DNA from: Flectonema sp. DT1601
Lineage: Eukaryota; Euglenozoa; Diplonemea; Diplonemida; Diplonemidae
DNA: 64,000 bases
NCBI GenBank assembly: GCA_964019425.1
Contig: OZ025860.1
Span: 496,001-560,000, forward strand
Direction of reading: 5' to 3'
The position numbers and the translations under genes were made by a program. Shown one piece after another: positions 41,414 through 51,174 of this stretch (position 1 is the first letter of the stretch; each line of letters opens with the position of its first letter). Below the pieces are notes generated by a model. The model ran no database searches. It was not told the origin of the DNA and saw only the letters and a program-made list of their open reading frames with translations.

Positions 41414-42079
41414 ATGTATCGGTTGGCGAAGAAACCAAAAAGATACGCCGTCCACGACACCAGAGTACAGTCACTACTTCAGAATATAAATATTACTGAG
41501 AGTGTGACTGCTTCTCAGTTTAGAAGATTTGAGATCAGGAATGCCGTCTGGAATAAATTATATAAAAAAGTAAAAAAGAATGCGATTTCGCAAAGCACTG
41601 CGAAAGTACAACTCAGGAGAAATAGTCGAAAATTAGACCACGAGTTGCCTACTCGTTTCTATCGACCAACAGACTCACGTTGGGTTACTGATGTTGAAGA
41701 AGACGAGCGTACGTATCCACAGGGAAGGTTGAACCTGCATAAAGAAGTCAAAAGACGTAAAGAATTAAAAATAAAAACACAACAGCAATTGGAACAACTT
41801 CTCTGCTTAACTGATGATGAGAAGACTTTCGCAGATGAGATCAGAACTCTGATATACTTCGACATCCGAGACACACACGATCCTGTTAGTCCACTTTGTA
41901 GGATACCAAAGTCAGTCAGCGATGGTGAGAATGGAATATTAAATACAGATTCAGAGAGTCAGAAACAACAACAGCAACAGCAACAAGAAGATGAAGACAG
42001 CGATTCTTATGAGCTGCTTTCATATCTGAAGAGGTTACCTCCTCCTCCTCCTCCTCCTCCGATACCAATCATCCGTTAG
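41414..42079 (+). CDS. Small basic/charged protein with polyglutamine and polyproline tail
   Basis: 221 residues, not recognised. The N-terminal about 150 residues are rich in Lys and Arg and probably helical (FRRFEIRNAVWNKLYKKVKK; LHKEVKRRKELKIKTQQQLE). Then come an acidic stretch, a polyglutamine run and a terminal PPPPPPPP just before the stop. It follows the ORC4-like gene after 91 bases that contain CTCTCTTAG and ACAG, likely trans-splice acceptors. The basic character would suit a nucleic-acid-binding or ribosome-associated protein, but nothing specific supports that. Confidence 0.7.
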   Translation: MYRLAKKPKRYAVHDTRVQSLLQNINITESVTASQFRRFEIRNAVWNKLYKKVKKNAISQSTAKVQLRRNSRKLDHELPTRFYRPTDSRWVTDVEEDERTYPQGRLNLHKEVKRRKELKIKTQQQLEQLLCLTDDEKTFADEIRTLIYFDIRDTHDPVSPLCRIPKSVSDGENGILNTDSESQKQQQQQQQEDEDSDSYELLSYLKRLPPPPPPPPIPIIR

Positions 42080-42358
42080 AAAACATTCAGAGAGAGTTTG
42101 TTACAAATGTGTTGCCACACTTTTTGTTATTATTTAGCTGCCAAAATGAAACTTGTTCTCTTGTATTTGAATTATTGTTACGGATTATAATTTCTCCACA
42201 GCGATAATATAATTATAGTTCCCAGAAGTTACTTTACCACGTAGTTTGAATGTAGTGATACGGAGAGAGGCTCAGATGGTTTCGTTATTTAAAATTCTTT
42301 TTTTTAATTTCGTATCAGAAATTTACCCAAATCCCCTCTCTGAGATGATATTTAAATT

Positions 42359-45004
42359 ATGATATTTATATTTCTATTTCTCATAGTCGGATGCGGAGCT
42401 GTTAATTTCACCTTAACAGACCTGCCTGTTGCTGGAGAATCAATCAGAGTCATCCTACGAAGTGAACATTTCGACGACGGATCTAAGTTCTGTGCCGTGA
42501 CATCATCAAATGATTGTACTGGACTGTCATCGGTAAGTATTCCTAGTAGCAGTGTTGGAGTTCATCAATGGGTCTTAAATGATAAACAAGAATGGTTTAT
42601 TATTTTATATCCAACTGAGACATCGTCGTGGAGCAATTCTGTGGTGTTTTTTTGTTCTGTTGAAAACTCGAATTCCCCTCAATGGGAGGTAATTGATCAG
42701 AATGGAAGGTTCGTTTTTCCTTCACATCCATCCTACACAACCGAACCACTTCATCCTGTCGCAGCTATTTGGTCGAATCCCCTCAGAGTGTCTATTAATG
42801 GTATCGATGGCATTGTAACATCGCAATCAATGATTTCTTTGAGTCATTCAAAACACCACATCGATTGTGAATTAAATCCTGTTGGTGGTGCTTCACCTCG
42901 TCCTTTTGATGATCTGCATACGAAAACAGTTTTATTCGATTCAGAAGCAATAGGAAGAGATCTACTTGAGAAGACGAGTGTCAGTATTTATGTTTGCTTG
43001 TCAGTTGGGACTAATATTCCTCACATGGTCATCCCGATGGATAAAAGTCAAGTTGAGATTAGTAGTAATGGTGGTCCTCCACAGCTCTCATTCGATGTTT
43101 ATTCTGACGGCATGAACACCACAAATAATGAAACAGATTTCACGATTGGTTTTGACTGTGGTTACATTACTGAAGGAATCACAGCTTCTTGTGAAATAAC
43201 ATTATTGGGATCGACGTCGTTTTCGGTTTCTGATTTTGAAATTCGATCTTTAACAGATGGAAGTGGTACTCTTGTGTGTCCTTTTCCATCGTTGGTTTTC
43301 TATAATGGAACTTTATCGTTTTCCTTCGTTCCAGAACGTGCTGGAGAACTTGGTAGAGTTCAAATATTCTTACGAGGATTACCTTTGTATTTAGAACCAG
43401 ACTTACAGTTATACACTCCAAGCAATGACACAAGTGATTATACTGTAGACCATACCGTGTTTCGTTTTGTTGTGCTTGAAAATGAGCGCTCAGCCACTAC
43501 TTTTGGTTCAGAACTAGTCATCAACGGCGATGCTGAGTTCGGAAATTCATCAGAACCTATCGTTGGTTGGGATGCGACATTATTATCATCTAGTTCGATT
43601 CCCGATGCGGGATTTTTCTTAAAAAATAGCGCTCCAGCAGCAGATTACGGATTGTTTTACTTTTCCCTAGCCGCTGGTGTCGAATCTGCATTAACCCAAC
43701 TCGTAACCTTGCCGACATCAGATTCTGCATCTTTAGTTCGATTCCGTGCATCGATTAGGTTTTTTCAATATCTCTCCCAGGGCGCACCCCCGAGAGAATT
43801 TGTGGATTTTCAAGCAGTTTTTGATTGGTTAGATGGGAGTATGAATATTGAATTCAACAGCACAGTTGTTGTGTCTCACACAGAAGACAGGAGGGCGAGA
43901 GTTTTAAAAAGAGTGGACGACGATGAAGACGAGGAGCTTCTGAGACTTCCGTTCCGAAAATGGAACAGATTCTTTGATGAAAGAGAAATAGATCTCAACA
44001 CTGTAAAGTACTTGAGAATTACTGTAATTGCGGACACGTCTTCTGGTGGTCACGTTGCGTTTGATGAAATTTCACTCAGAGTGATATCTCATATTACAAC
44101 AAGTCTAAGTGAAAGGTCAGCCTTGACACAACTATTCCAAAACACGAATGGTGATAGTTGGATTGATAATAAGAATTGGAATATAGGAGATCCGTGTTCC
44201 AATCATTGGATAGGAGTACACTGCAGCTACTCGAAAGTAACATCTCTGAAACTTCCTTTTAATAATTTAGTTGGGCAAGTCGAGGGTATTGATTTATCAC
44301 TTTTGAGTAATTTAAAAGAACTGGACCTCTCCAACAATAAGTTATTTGGAATTTTCAATACCAACATCACAACTAAACTGAACAAGGTGAATATTAACTA
44401 CAATAGGTTTAATGTAATTGAAGGTGTGATTCCTATCTGTTTGAAGAGTCTTTCTGCTGTTGGTAATTTGATTGAAGAAATGCCTTCTATATGGGGACTG
44501 CCTGATTTGGAATACGTCGATTTGTCGAATAATAAAATAACATCGATGATTAACATCACAACACCCGAGGTATTGAGTGAACAAACTGATAACAGTCGGA
44601 GTAAACTGCGATATGTAAACTTAGCATCGAATAGTCTGATTGGTGATATTCCTTCGTTTAGTTCTGGTTGTTATAAATATTTAACAAATATCGATTTGAG
44701 TGGAAATCACTTAAACGGATCACTCTCAGATGGTATCGGGCGAAGTCTACCATCTCTGAAAGTGATGGATCTTCACGATAATAACATCAGAGGAACACTT
44801 CCTACTTCAGTTGTTTATATTTGGAGACCAGATCAACTTCGTATTGACGTCAGAAATAATGAAATGACTGAAATAGTACCGTCGTGGGTTACTAAGGCAT
44901 CACATGCTGACATAAGAGGGAATTACTTCTCCTGTCCTCTACCAGAAGGATTCCTTGCTGGGATGTCAACGGTGGAACATTTCATGAAATGCGATGCCAC
45001 GTAG
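42359..45004 (+). CDS. Secreted or surface LRR protein with beta-sandwich region
   Basis: 881 residues. The signal peptide covers about residues 1-16 (MIFIFLFLIVGCGA). Residues 20-370 form a beta-rich extracellular region with scattered cysteines. Residues about 383-578 resemble a carbohydrate-binding (galactose-binding-like) sandwich (ELVINGDAEFG...VGWD...VAFDEISLRV). A plant-type LRR cap follows (NGDSWIDNKNWNIGDPCSNHWIG), then about nine leucine-rich repeats (LKELDLSNNKL; LEYVDLSNNKI; LTNIDLSGNHL). There is no C-terminal membrane helix or clear GPI signal, so it is probably secreted. Recognition of surface sugars or partners is inferred from the domains. Confidence 0.8.
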   Translation: MIFIFLFLIVGCGAVNFTLTDLPVAGESIRVILRSEHFDDGSKFCAVTSSNDCTGLSSVSIPSSSVGVHQWVLNDKQEWFIILYPTETSSWSNSVVFFCSVENSNSPQWEVIDQNGRFVFPSHPSYTTEPLHPVAAIWSNPLRVSINGIDGIVTSQSMISLSHSKHHIDCELNPVGGASPRPFDDLHTKTVLFDSEAIGRDLLEKTSVSIYVCLSVGTNIPHMVIPMDKSQVEISSNGGPPQLSFDVYSDGMNTTNNETDFTIGFDCGYITEGITASCEITLLGSTSFSVSDFEIRSLTDGSGTLVCPFPSLVFYNGTLSFSFVPERAGELGRVQIFLRGLPLYLEPDLQLYTPSNDTSDYTVDHTVFRFVVLENERSATTFGSELVINGDAEFGNSSEPIVGWDATLLSSSSIPDAGFFLKNSAPAADYGLFYFSLAAGVESALTQLVTLPTSDSASLVRFRASIRFFQYLSQGAPPREFVDFQAVFDWLDGSMNIEFNSTVVVSHTEDRRARVLKRVDDDEDEELLRLPFRKWNRFFDEREIDLNTVKYLRITVIADTSSGGHVAFDEISLRVISHITTSLSERSALTQLFQNTNGDSWIDNKNWNIGDPCSNHWIGVHCSYSKVTSLKLPFNNLVGQVEGIDLSLLSNLKELDLSNNKLFGIFNTNITTKLNKVNINYNRFNVIEGVIPICLKSLSAVGNLIEEMPSIWGLPDLEYVDLSNNKITSMINITTPEVLSEQTDNSRSKLRYVNLASNSLIGDIPSFSSGCYKYLTNIDLSGNHLNGSLSDGIGRSLPSLKVMDLHDNNIRGTLPTSVVYIWRPDQLRIDVRNNEMTEIVPSWVTKASHADIRGNYFSCPLPEGFLAGMSTVEHFMKCDAT

Positions 45005-45088
45005 TAATTACCTCTTATTGCGAGAAATGTCTGTTTCGGAATACTTCTTCTCTTTTTTGTTTCCCCTCTTTTGATTCCTTCAAAAAGG

Positions 45089-45121
45089 TATTTTCAAATA
45101 TTTTCAAATATTTTCAAATAT
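45089..45121. repeat. Short tandem TATTTTCAAA
   Basis: Three copies of a 10-base unit between the LRR protein and the calpain-like gene. Confidence 0.75.
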
Positions 45122-45277
45122 TAATAATAATTGGAAACAGATAACATCGTTAGGTTTGACTTTATATTTGTATTTTGGTGAGATATTTAAGCCTTTTTAT
45201 TAGTGGTGCCTTTCTTCTATTTTATTATTTTACATTCTTTGTAAGTATTAAAAAAAAATAAAAATAAAAAATAAATA

Positions 45278-48200
45278 ATGACGACCCTATCTGACCTGTA
45301 CTCTCTTTATTGTAAACGAGCTCGTTGTCGTCCGAACACGACTTTCTTGGGAGTTTTGTCTGAGGGTGAGATGCTGAGCTTTGATTTGAGTGCTAATTAT
45401 GTCGGTCCGAAAGGGTTGGAAGCAATTTTAGAAGTCGCTCGTAACAACATGAAATTAGAAATCTTGGACCTGAGTAACAATTGGTTGGAAGAGAAAAGTG
45501 TATTAAAGGTGGTTGAAATGGCGGTTCGACATCCATCACTGAAATCTCTAAAACTCGGAAGCAATCCTATTCACTCATCGGCGTTCAAACCTTTGGCGTA
45601 CCTTCTCGCAAATAATAAAAGTATTGTTGACTTGGGACTTGAACACACCGAAATTCCTTCTCATCAATTGAAAAGATTACACGAAGCGAGAACAAAGAAC
45701 AAAGAGAACGCTTCATCACAATCAAATAATAACAACAACATGATGGGAAGGATTGCTGCAATGACTGGTGTTCAACCTGATGTTAGGGTCGTGACATTAT
45801 CAAGTAAATGGGAAGGTGAACGTGCAGGTGGATCTTTAAGGTTCTCAACGTGGAGGAATAATCCACAGTTTATGTTGTGGCCATCGAGGAGTAGCTCAAC
45901 TTTGATTTCAATAAAACAACCTCAAAATAGCAGACAGTTGAACATCGCAGTAGCGATCTTTAGAAGAGATGACGGAGATGCTTTCAGAAGTTTACTCTGT
46001 CCACAACCAACTGATCTCATCGCTGAATCAAACTTCGAATATGGATCATCGACAGTACTCGTTACTTTAGATTCTCGAATTCGAGGTAAAGACCTCCCAT
46101 ATATCATATTACCAATGTGTTACCCACCTGGTAAAGAATCTGGTTTCACTGTTTCTGTCAGAGAAGTAAAACAACAAGTCTACGGACAAGCTGATGATGA
46201 ATACACTTCCACATCTTACACTTTGGAATCTATCAAACAAGAACTTGATTGGCATCGAACTCCCACCATCAGAGGAGAATGGAACGTAACAAATGCTGGT
46301 GGGAATTCAGACTACAGCAGTTGGAGAAAGAATCCACAATACCACATTAAGAGTGAAAGTAATACGAAAGTTTTTATATTGTTGACGAAGAGCTCTGATT
46401 TGGATGAGAATGACGATCGTGAAATCGGATTTTTTATCCTCCGCGGAGACTCTGAAGTACGAAGACAGGTAATGATGACATCGACAAATACTGTCGCGAG
46501 TACTGCATTTCGTCAGGTCACAACTGTTTCACTTACGGTTGATGTTCCAAAAGGACCAGAAGGATACATCTTATTGGTGGCGACATCCAAACCTGAGATA
46601 TACGGAAAGTATGAATTGAGTATGTTTTCAGAGTGTGATATCGAAGTTTCAGAACTCCAACAAGACTCGTATTGGCAGACTGAAATCCGACAAGGAGAAT
46701 GGTCATTCGATACCAACGGTGGGTCCAGACACTTAAATGCGATGGGATGGATTCACAATACGAGTTACGCAATCACTTTAGAAGAAGACAATTGTGATAT
46801 CCTGGCAGTTCTACAAGCTGACACTGAAGAACCAATATCTCTCCTGTTGTTGGATAATACTGACTTTTTTGATACGATTAAAACTGAAAAATCAAACTCA
46901 GGAGAATGTACTCTTTGGATTAATCACCTACCGAGAACAACAACTAACTATGTCATCGTACCGAGTACTGTTCATGCAGGTATTGATGGAAACTATCAAC
47001 TAACTATTTATGTGTCGAGGAGGTGTGATATCGACGGCGGTTCATTAGTCCAAACCCGTATTGACATCAAAGAAAGTGAACGCCATCAACGAGACAATAA
47101 ACTCGCTCATCGAGAGAGAGAATTGATATTCGACGACAGTGAATTCAAAGGAGGTGATTGTAAGAAAGCATTATCAGTTAGAGATCAGATTATTGATGTT
47201 TATTTAAAGAGAGGAACTCAACACCTTGACAGGGAATTTCCACCGTCACTCGCATCAGTATTCAAAGACCCAACGATAATAAACAGATCGATGCCGTTGG
47301 ATTCATGGCGTAGACCAAGTGAGTACAGTTCTGATTCAAGTCTCTTTCAAGGAGGAGTCAAGAGTGGTAACATCCAGGTTGGTTGTATTTCAGATTCTTG
47401 GTTTTTAAGCGCCGCGGCGTTGGTGGCAACGCAACCGGATTTATTGCAATATTTATTTATGTCTGTTTATCCTGAGTATGGCTTCTATCAGATGAGATTC
47501 TTTAAATACGGAGAATGGATTCCTGTCACGATTGATGACATGATGCCCTCAGAGGCTTCGAATGCATTGCTGTTCGCATCGAGTCCAAAGACTGATGAAC
47601 TCTGGGTCTCTGTTCTTGAGAAAGCATACGCTAAGCTCCACAACTCCTACGAGTCTCTCGAAGTCGCTGGTGACATCTCACACGCTATAACAGATTTAAC
47701 CGGAGGGGTCGTTGAAGAAATTAATTTACAACAAGAAAAGAGTCAAGAAATGCTTCGAGGTGGAATCTTGTGGTCATCTTTGCAAAGCGCTCTCAGAAAC
47801 AAATGGCCAACTGGTATGGTTTTAAACAGAAGTAGGGGAGTTCGAGTTGATGAAAAGCGTTCGATGGGAATCGAACCTGATCACTTATACCCGGTATTAG
47901 AACTCAGAGATGTCCGAGGCAGGAGACTCGTTCGCCTACGTGATCCGTGGGAGTTGCATACCTGGAAAGGTCGATGGTCGGACACCAGCAGTCAGTGGAC
48001 CTTCGATATGCAACAAGCTCTTGATTATGATTTCCAGGATGATGGAACACTTTGGATGGGTTGGGAAGATGTCAGATATTACTTCACCACAATCTACATC
48101 TGTAGAATGCACGGATCTCATTCTAGTCGACCAGACCATTGGCATCGCCTCTCAACAACAGGTTCCTGGATAGCTGGTACCTCAGATGGTGGTAACGCTC

Positions 48201-49954
48201 TCTCTGGTGGTGATCAGTGGACGACAAACGACCAGTTCAGTATCGATATCAGCAACTATGATGTTGGTGAACAAGTTCCTCTTTGGATTCAAGTGGAGCA
48301 GAAAGACGCTCGATTAGATATTTTAAAAACCATTTCTCACGATGGCACAACTCTCCAATACCCGGCAGAGATTGGATTTCATTTAATATCATCCGACAGC
48401 AACAGTCGTAAGATTGTCGCCTTGACTTCAAAAGAGTCGATTCGAACATCAGAATTCTCATCTGGTCGCTGTGTCAGCAGTCAGATGCCAACTAATCCTT
48501 CCCAGGGTAGTTACACGATAGTACCTTGTACGTCTACTCCTGGTCAGTCAGGTGATTTTCTTATTACAGTTTGTTGTCCGAGACCTATTTCAATGGAACT
48601 TATCAAGTCTGATATGAGTGTCTCAGTGTCAGGTTGTTGGAAAGGTCAATCTCGCGGAGGAGCTCCTGGAAAATTTGGAACTTGGAGAGATAACAAAATG
48701 TATTTATTATCACCGAGTGATGAGACTACTTTAACGATAGTACTCCGACAGCATAATGACGTCGGATGTACTGCTGCTTCTGTCGCCATACTGGTGTTGG
48801 ACTGTAATAGTGTTCGCAGACCCCTCTCTCTTTCTGATTGCACTGTCATTGCTTCAACACCTTATGAAAATAGTGAAAAAGTCGCTTTGACAGTTTCAGT
48901 TAAAGGACTGCGAGAAAGACAAGGAATGCCGTACACAATCCTGCCGAGTACTTTTTTTCCTCTCCAAGACTCGAATTTCACTCTCGAAATCGTCAGTAAT
49001 AAGAAAGTTAAATTATCTGAAATGGATCCGACCATCGACTGGATCACAACAATACTCGAGGGGTCTTGGTCTGAACAAAATCAAACAGCTGGAGGAGGAT
49101 TATCATATCCTCTGTGGAGACAGAACACTCAGTACTGTCTTCATTTTACTGAAACAACAGCAAGAATGTTAATCGTGTTATCAAAGAGACTTCCTCATTG
49201 CACAGAAAACGACGGTTCCGAAATAGGAATCATCTGTTTCAGAGCAACTTCAATGGAAGGAGGTGTTCGTAGTATGATTTCTGTAAGCGATTCTGACATC
49301 GTAGCGCAGTCAGATATTGAGGTTACGAAAAATGATAATCACGTTGAGCTTACTCTAAATGTTAAGAACAATGGTCAATGTGGATATGTACTTTTACCTT
49401 ATTCAAAACACCCATACACCAATGCTGAATACACTCTAGAAGTGTACAGTGAGAATAACATAACACTGCGACAGACATCAACAGCGAAGGGATGGATCTC
49501 CTCATCACATCATGGGAAATGGAAACCTGGGGTCAGCGCAGGAGGAGCTCGTGCAAAGAACAGAACTTGGGGAAGTAATCCAAACTACAAATTATCATTA
49601 AGTGACTTCAGTAATGTAGTTATTGTTTTGTGTCATTTCTCAACAGTTCCTGGTAGTAAGAATACGTCGACGAGAGTATCAAATAAAAACAGACCTCCGA
49701 TTACTGACGGATCGAACAATACTTCGATTGCTATTGATTTGTGTTCAGATGACTCCGACCTCACTCACATCAATCGTTCTGATTACACTTGTTGTACTGA
49801 AGTTGTGTTAACTCAACCAAACCTATCACCCGGTAGTTATGTTTTGGTTCCTCATACTTTTGAATCTGAGATAGAGTGTGAGTACACGATGACCGTCTAC
49901 TCTGATGTTCCCGTCGTCATGTCAAAGATTGAACAGCAAAGAAAATTTTATTAA
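45278..49954 (+). CDS. LRR-calpain-like pseudoprotease with seven domain III repeats
   Basis: 1558 residues. An N-terminal ribonuclease-inhibitor-type LRR (about 25-135) is followed by three calpain domain III (C2L) repeats, the papain-like core (about 620-955) and four more domain III repeats. Each repeat shows the G-x-W ... GG ... W-x-x-N-P-x-Y/F pattern (GEWNVTNAGG...WRKNPQYHI). In the core the nucleophile motif reads GCISDSWFL, so the catalytic Cys is Ser707; His869 (DHLYPVLEL) is kept and the usual Asn is Asp889 (RLRDPWE). It should therefore be non-proteolytic. Kinetoplastids have many such calpain-like proteins, often tied to the cytoskeleton or membranes, which is the likely setting here. 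No introns. Confidence 0.9.
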   Translation: MTTLSDLYSLYCKRARCRPNTTFLGVLSEGEMLSFDLSANYVGPKGLEAILEVARNNMKLEILDLSNNWLEEKSVLKVVEMAVRHPSLKSLKLGSNPIHSSAFKPLAYLLANNKSIVDLGLEHTEIPSHQLKRLHEARTKNKENASSQSNNNNNMMGRIAAMTGVQPDVRVVTLSSKWEGERAGGSLRFSTWRNNPQFMLWPSRSSSTLISIKQPQNSRQLNIAVAIFRRDDGDAFRSLLCPQPTDLIAESNFEYGSSTVLVTLDSRIRGKDLPYIILPMCYPPGKESGFTVSVREVKQQVYGQADDEYTSTSYTLESIKQELDWHRTPTIRGEWNVTNAGGNSDYSSWRKNPQYHIKSESNTKVFILLTKSSDLDENDDREIGFFILRGDSEVRRQVMMTSTNTVASTAFRQVTTVSLTVDVPKGPEGYILLVATSKPEIYGKYELSMFSECDIEVSELQQDSYWQTEIRQGEWSFDTNGGSRHLNAMGWIHNTSYAITLEEDNCDILAVLQADTEEPISLLLLDNTDFFDTIKTEKSNSGECTLWINHLPRTTTNYVIVPSTVHAGIDGNYQLTIYVSRRCDIDGGSLVQTRIDIKESERHQRDNKLAHRERELIFDDSEFKGGDCKKALSVRDQIIDVYLKRGTQHLDREFPPSLASVFKDPTIINRSMPLDSWRRPSEYSSDSSLFQGGVKSGNIQVGCISDSWFLSAAALVATQPDLLQYLFMSVYPEYGFYQMRFFKYGEWIPVTIDDMMPSEASNALLFASSPKTDELWVSVLEKAYAKLHNSYESLEVAGDISHAITDLTGGVVEEINLQQEKSQEMLRGGILWSSLQSALRNKWPTGMVLNRSRGVRVDEKRSMGIEPDHLYPVLELRDVRGRRLVRLRDPWELHTWKGRWSDTSSQWTFDMQQALDYDFQDDGTLWMGWEDVRYYFTTIYICRMHGSHSSRPDHWHRLSTTGSWIAGTSDGGNALSGGDQWTTNDQFSIDISNYDVGEQVPLWIQVEQKDARLDILKTISHDGTTLQYPAEIGFHLISSDSNSRKIVALTSKESIRTSEFSSGRCVSSQMPTNPSQGSYTIVPCTSTPGQSGDFLITVCCPRPISMELIKSDMSVSVSGCWKGQSRGGAPGKFGTWRDNKMYLLSPSDETTLTIVLRQHNDVGCTAASVAILVLDCNSVRRPLSLSDCTVIASTPYENSEKVALTVSVKGLRERQGMPYTILPSTFFPLQDSNFTLEIVSNKKVKLSEMDPTIDWITTILEGSWSEQNQTAGGGLSYPLWRQNTQYCLHFTETTARMLIVLSKRLPHCTENDGSEIGIICFRATSMEGGVRSMISVSDSDIVAQSDIEVTKNDNHVELTLNVKNNGQCGYVLLPYSKHPYTNAEYTLEVYSENNITLRQTSTAKGWISSSHHGKWKPGVSAGGARAKNRTWGSNPNYKLSLSDFSNVVIVLCHFSTVPGSKNTSTRVSNKNRPPITDGSNNTSIAIDLCSDDSDLTHINRSDYTCCTEVVLTQPNLSPGSYVLVPHTFESEIECEYTMTVYSDVPVVMSKIEQQRKFY

Positions 49955-50264
49955 AAAAAATTTTTTTTTTGTTTTTTTTTATTTACACGAAAAAAAAAAA
50001 AATTGTGTTCTCCAATTTCCTCCTGTATAAGGTGGTGGATATTTTTTTTTCTGTCGGCATTGTTCTGGTTTATATTTATTTTTTTCTAAAAAAAAAAAAA
50101 AAAATACTTTCTCTCTCTCCAACTTAAGTAGTAATTACACGAAAAAAACAAATTCGATTTCAGTACCCTCCATATTGTTTATATTGTTATTTTCTTTTTC
50201 ACAGGTAAAAAGGGGGTGGAAGACCCTGCACCCTTCTTTCGGCAAAAATAAAAATAAAAATATA
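49955..50264. other. Short intergenic region
   Basis: Poly-T and poly-A runs. TTTTTCACAG (ending 50204) is a good acceptor for the following RRM gene; the in-frame ATG at 50175 lies upstream of it and is unlikely to be used. Confidence 0.6.
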
Positions 50265-50765
50265 ATGAATTCTCCGATAGAGACATTGTACGTAAATAAC
50301 TTGCCTGATAAATTAGACAAGAAAGAGTTGAAGAGGTATGGTAAAAAAACAAAACAAACAGCTTTAATTTATATCATAAAAAAACACAACACACACAGAG
50401 CTTTATATTATCTATTCTCTCAGTATGGACCGATAGTTGATATAGTCGCAATGAAGACACTTCGAACTCGAGGACAGGCGTTCATCGCATTTAGAGACGT
50501 AGCCGTCGCACAAGCAGCCCTCACTGGTCTGCAGGGCTTTAATTTCTACAACAAGTCAATCTCTGTTGCATTCGCTAAAGTAAAGTCGGAATCGGTTGCC
50601 AAACTGGACGGAACATTTAGAAAACGAAGTGCCAAAGAAAAACAACAGGACTCTTTAAAGAAAGACAAGGCTTTCTTAATTAAAATAAAATCTGGAAATA
50701 ATGCCCTCGCGAAGAGACCAGCAGAAGAGACGTCAGCAGTAAAGAAAATCAAAGCAGAAACATAA
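50265..50765 (+). CDS. U1A/U2B''-type RRM protein, with a 63-base intron
   Basis: Exons 50265-50335 and 50399-50765, giving 145 residues. The GT-AG intron (50336-50398) is a multiple of three and stop-free, so it also reads as coding; removing it restores the family sequence KELKRALYYLFSQYG. Single RRM: RNP2 TLYVNNLP (IYINN in U2B''), the following helix, and RNP1 RGQAFIAF. The sequence GLQGFNFYNKSISVAFAKVKS matches the U1A/U2B'' end of the domain, and a Lys-rich tail follows. The role is binding U1 or U2 snRNA in the spliceosome, together with the U2A'-type LRR partner. It is shorter than U1A and lacks a second RRM, so U2B''-like (SNF) is the better name. Confidence 0.9.
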   Translation: MNSPIETLYVNNLPDKLDKKELKRYGKKTKQTALIYIIKKHNTHRALYYLFSQYGPIVDIVAMKTLRTRGQAFIAFRDVAVAQAALTGLQGFNFYNKSISVAFAKVKSESVAKLDGTFRKRSAKEKQQDSLKKDKAFLIKIKSGNNALAKRPAEETSAVKKIKAET

Positions 50766-51174
50766 AAGACATATCAGGTCGTGAGTCTCAGTCTTCAACA
50801 GTGGCGGTCTCACTTCGCAGAGTGAGGCTTTCATCACAAGAGTGTTGACGGAAATTGATTTGCATCCTTTCTTGAGATGTAAATACCATCACTGACACGT
50901 CACACTCTTACTTTGATTTTTCTATTTTCCCTGACGTTGGGATTTTATAGAGGTTTAAAAAAAAAATAGGAAGAAAAAAAAAAAAAAAAAAAAGTAAAGT
51001 AAAGTGTTATCTGATGAGGTGACAGGTGATCGCCTCCCTCAAGTTGATTGCAGTTATTGATTTGTCAAAATGAGAAATTTTTTAAATTTTTTTTTTTTTA
51101 ATTTAAAATTCCCTTCCAACACAGACCAGTACATACAAAGAGAGAATCATCTTTCCACAACTCCAATCCCACTC
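50766..51174. other. Intergenic region
   Basis: No gene. A poly-T tract ending in AACACAG at 51124 is the likely trans-splice acceptor of the SAM-domain gene. The in-frame ATG at 51070 lies before that tract, so the later ATG is preferred. Confidence 0.55.

Noticed and set aside
50175-50264. N-terminal extension of the RRM protein
   Set aside because: The upstream ATG lies before the pyrimidine-AG acceptor, and the family begins near the second Met.
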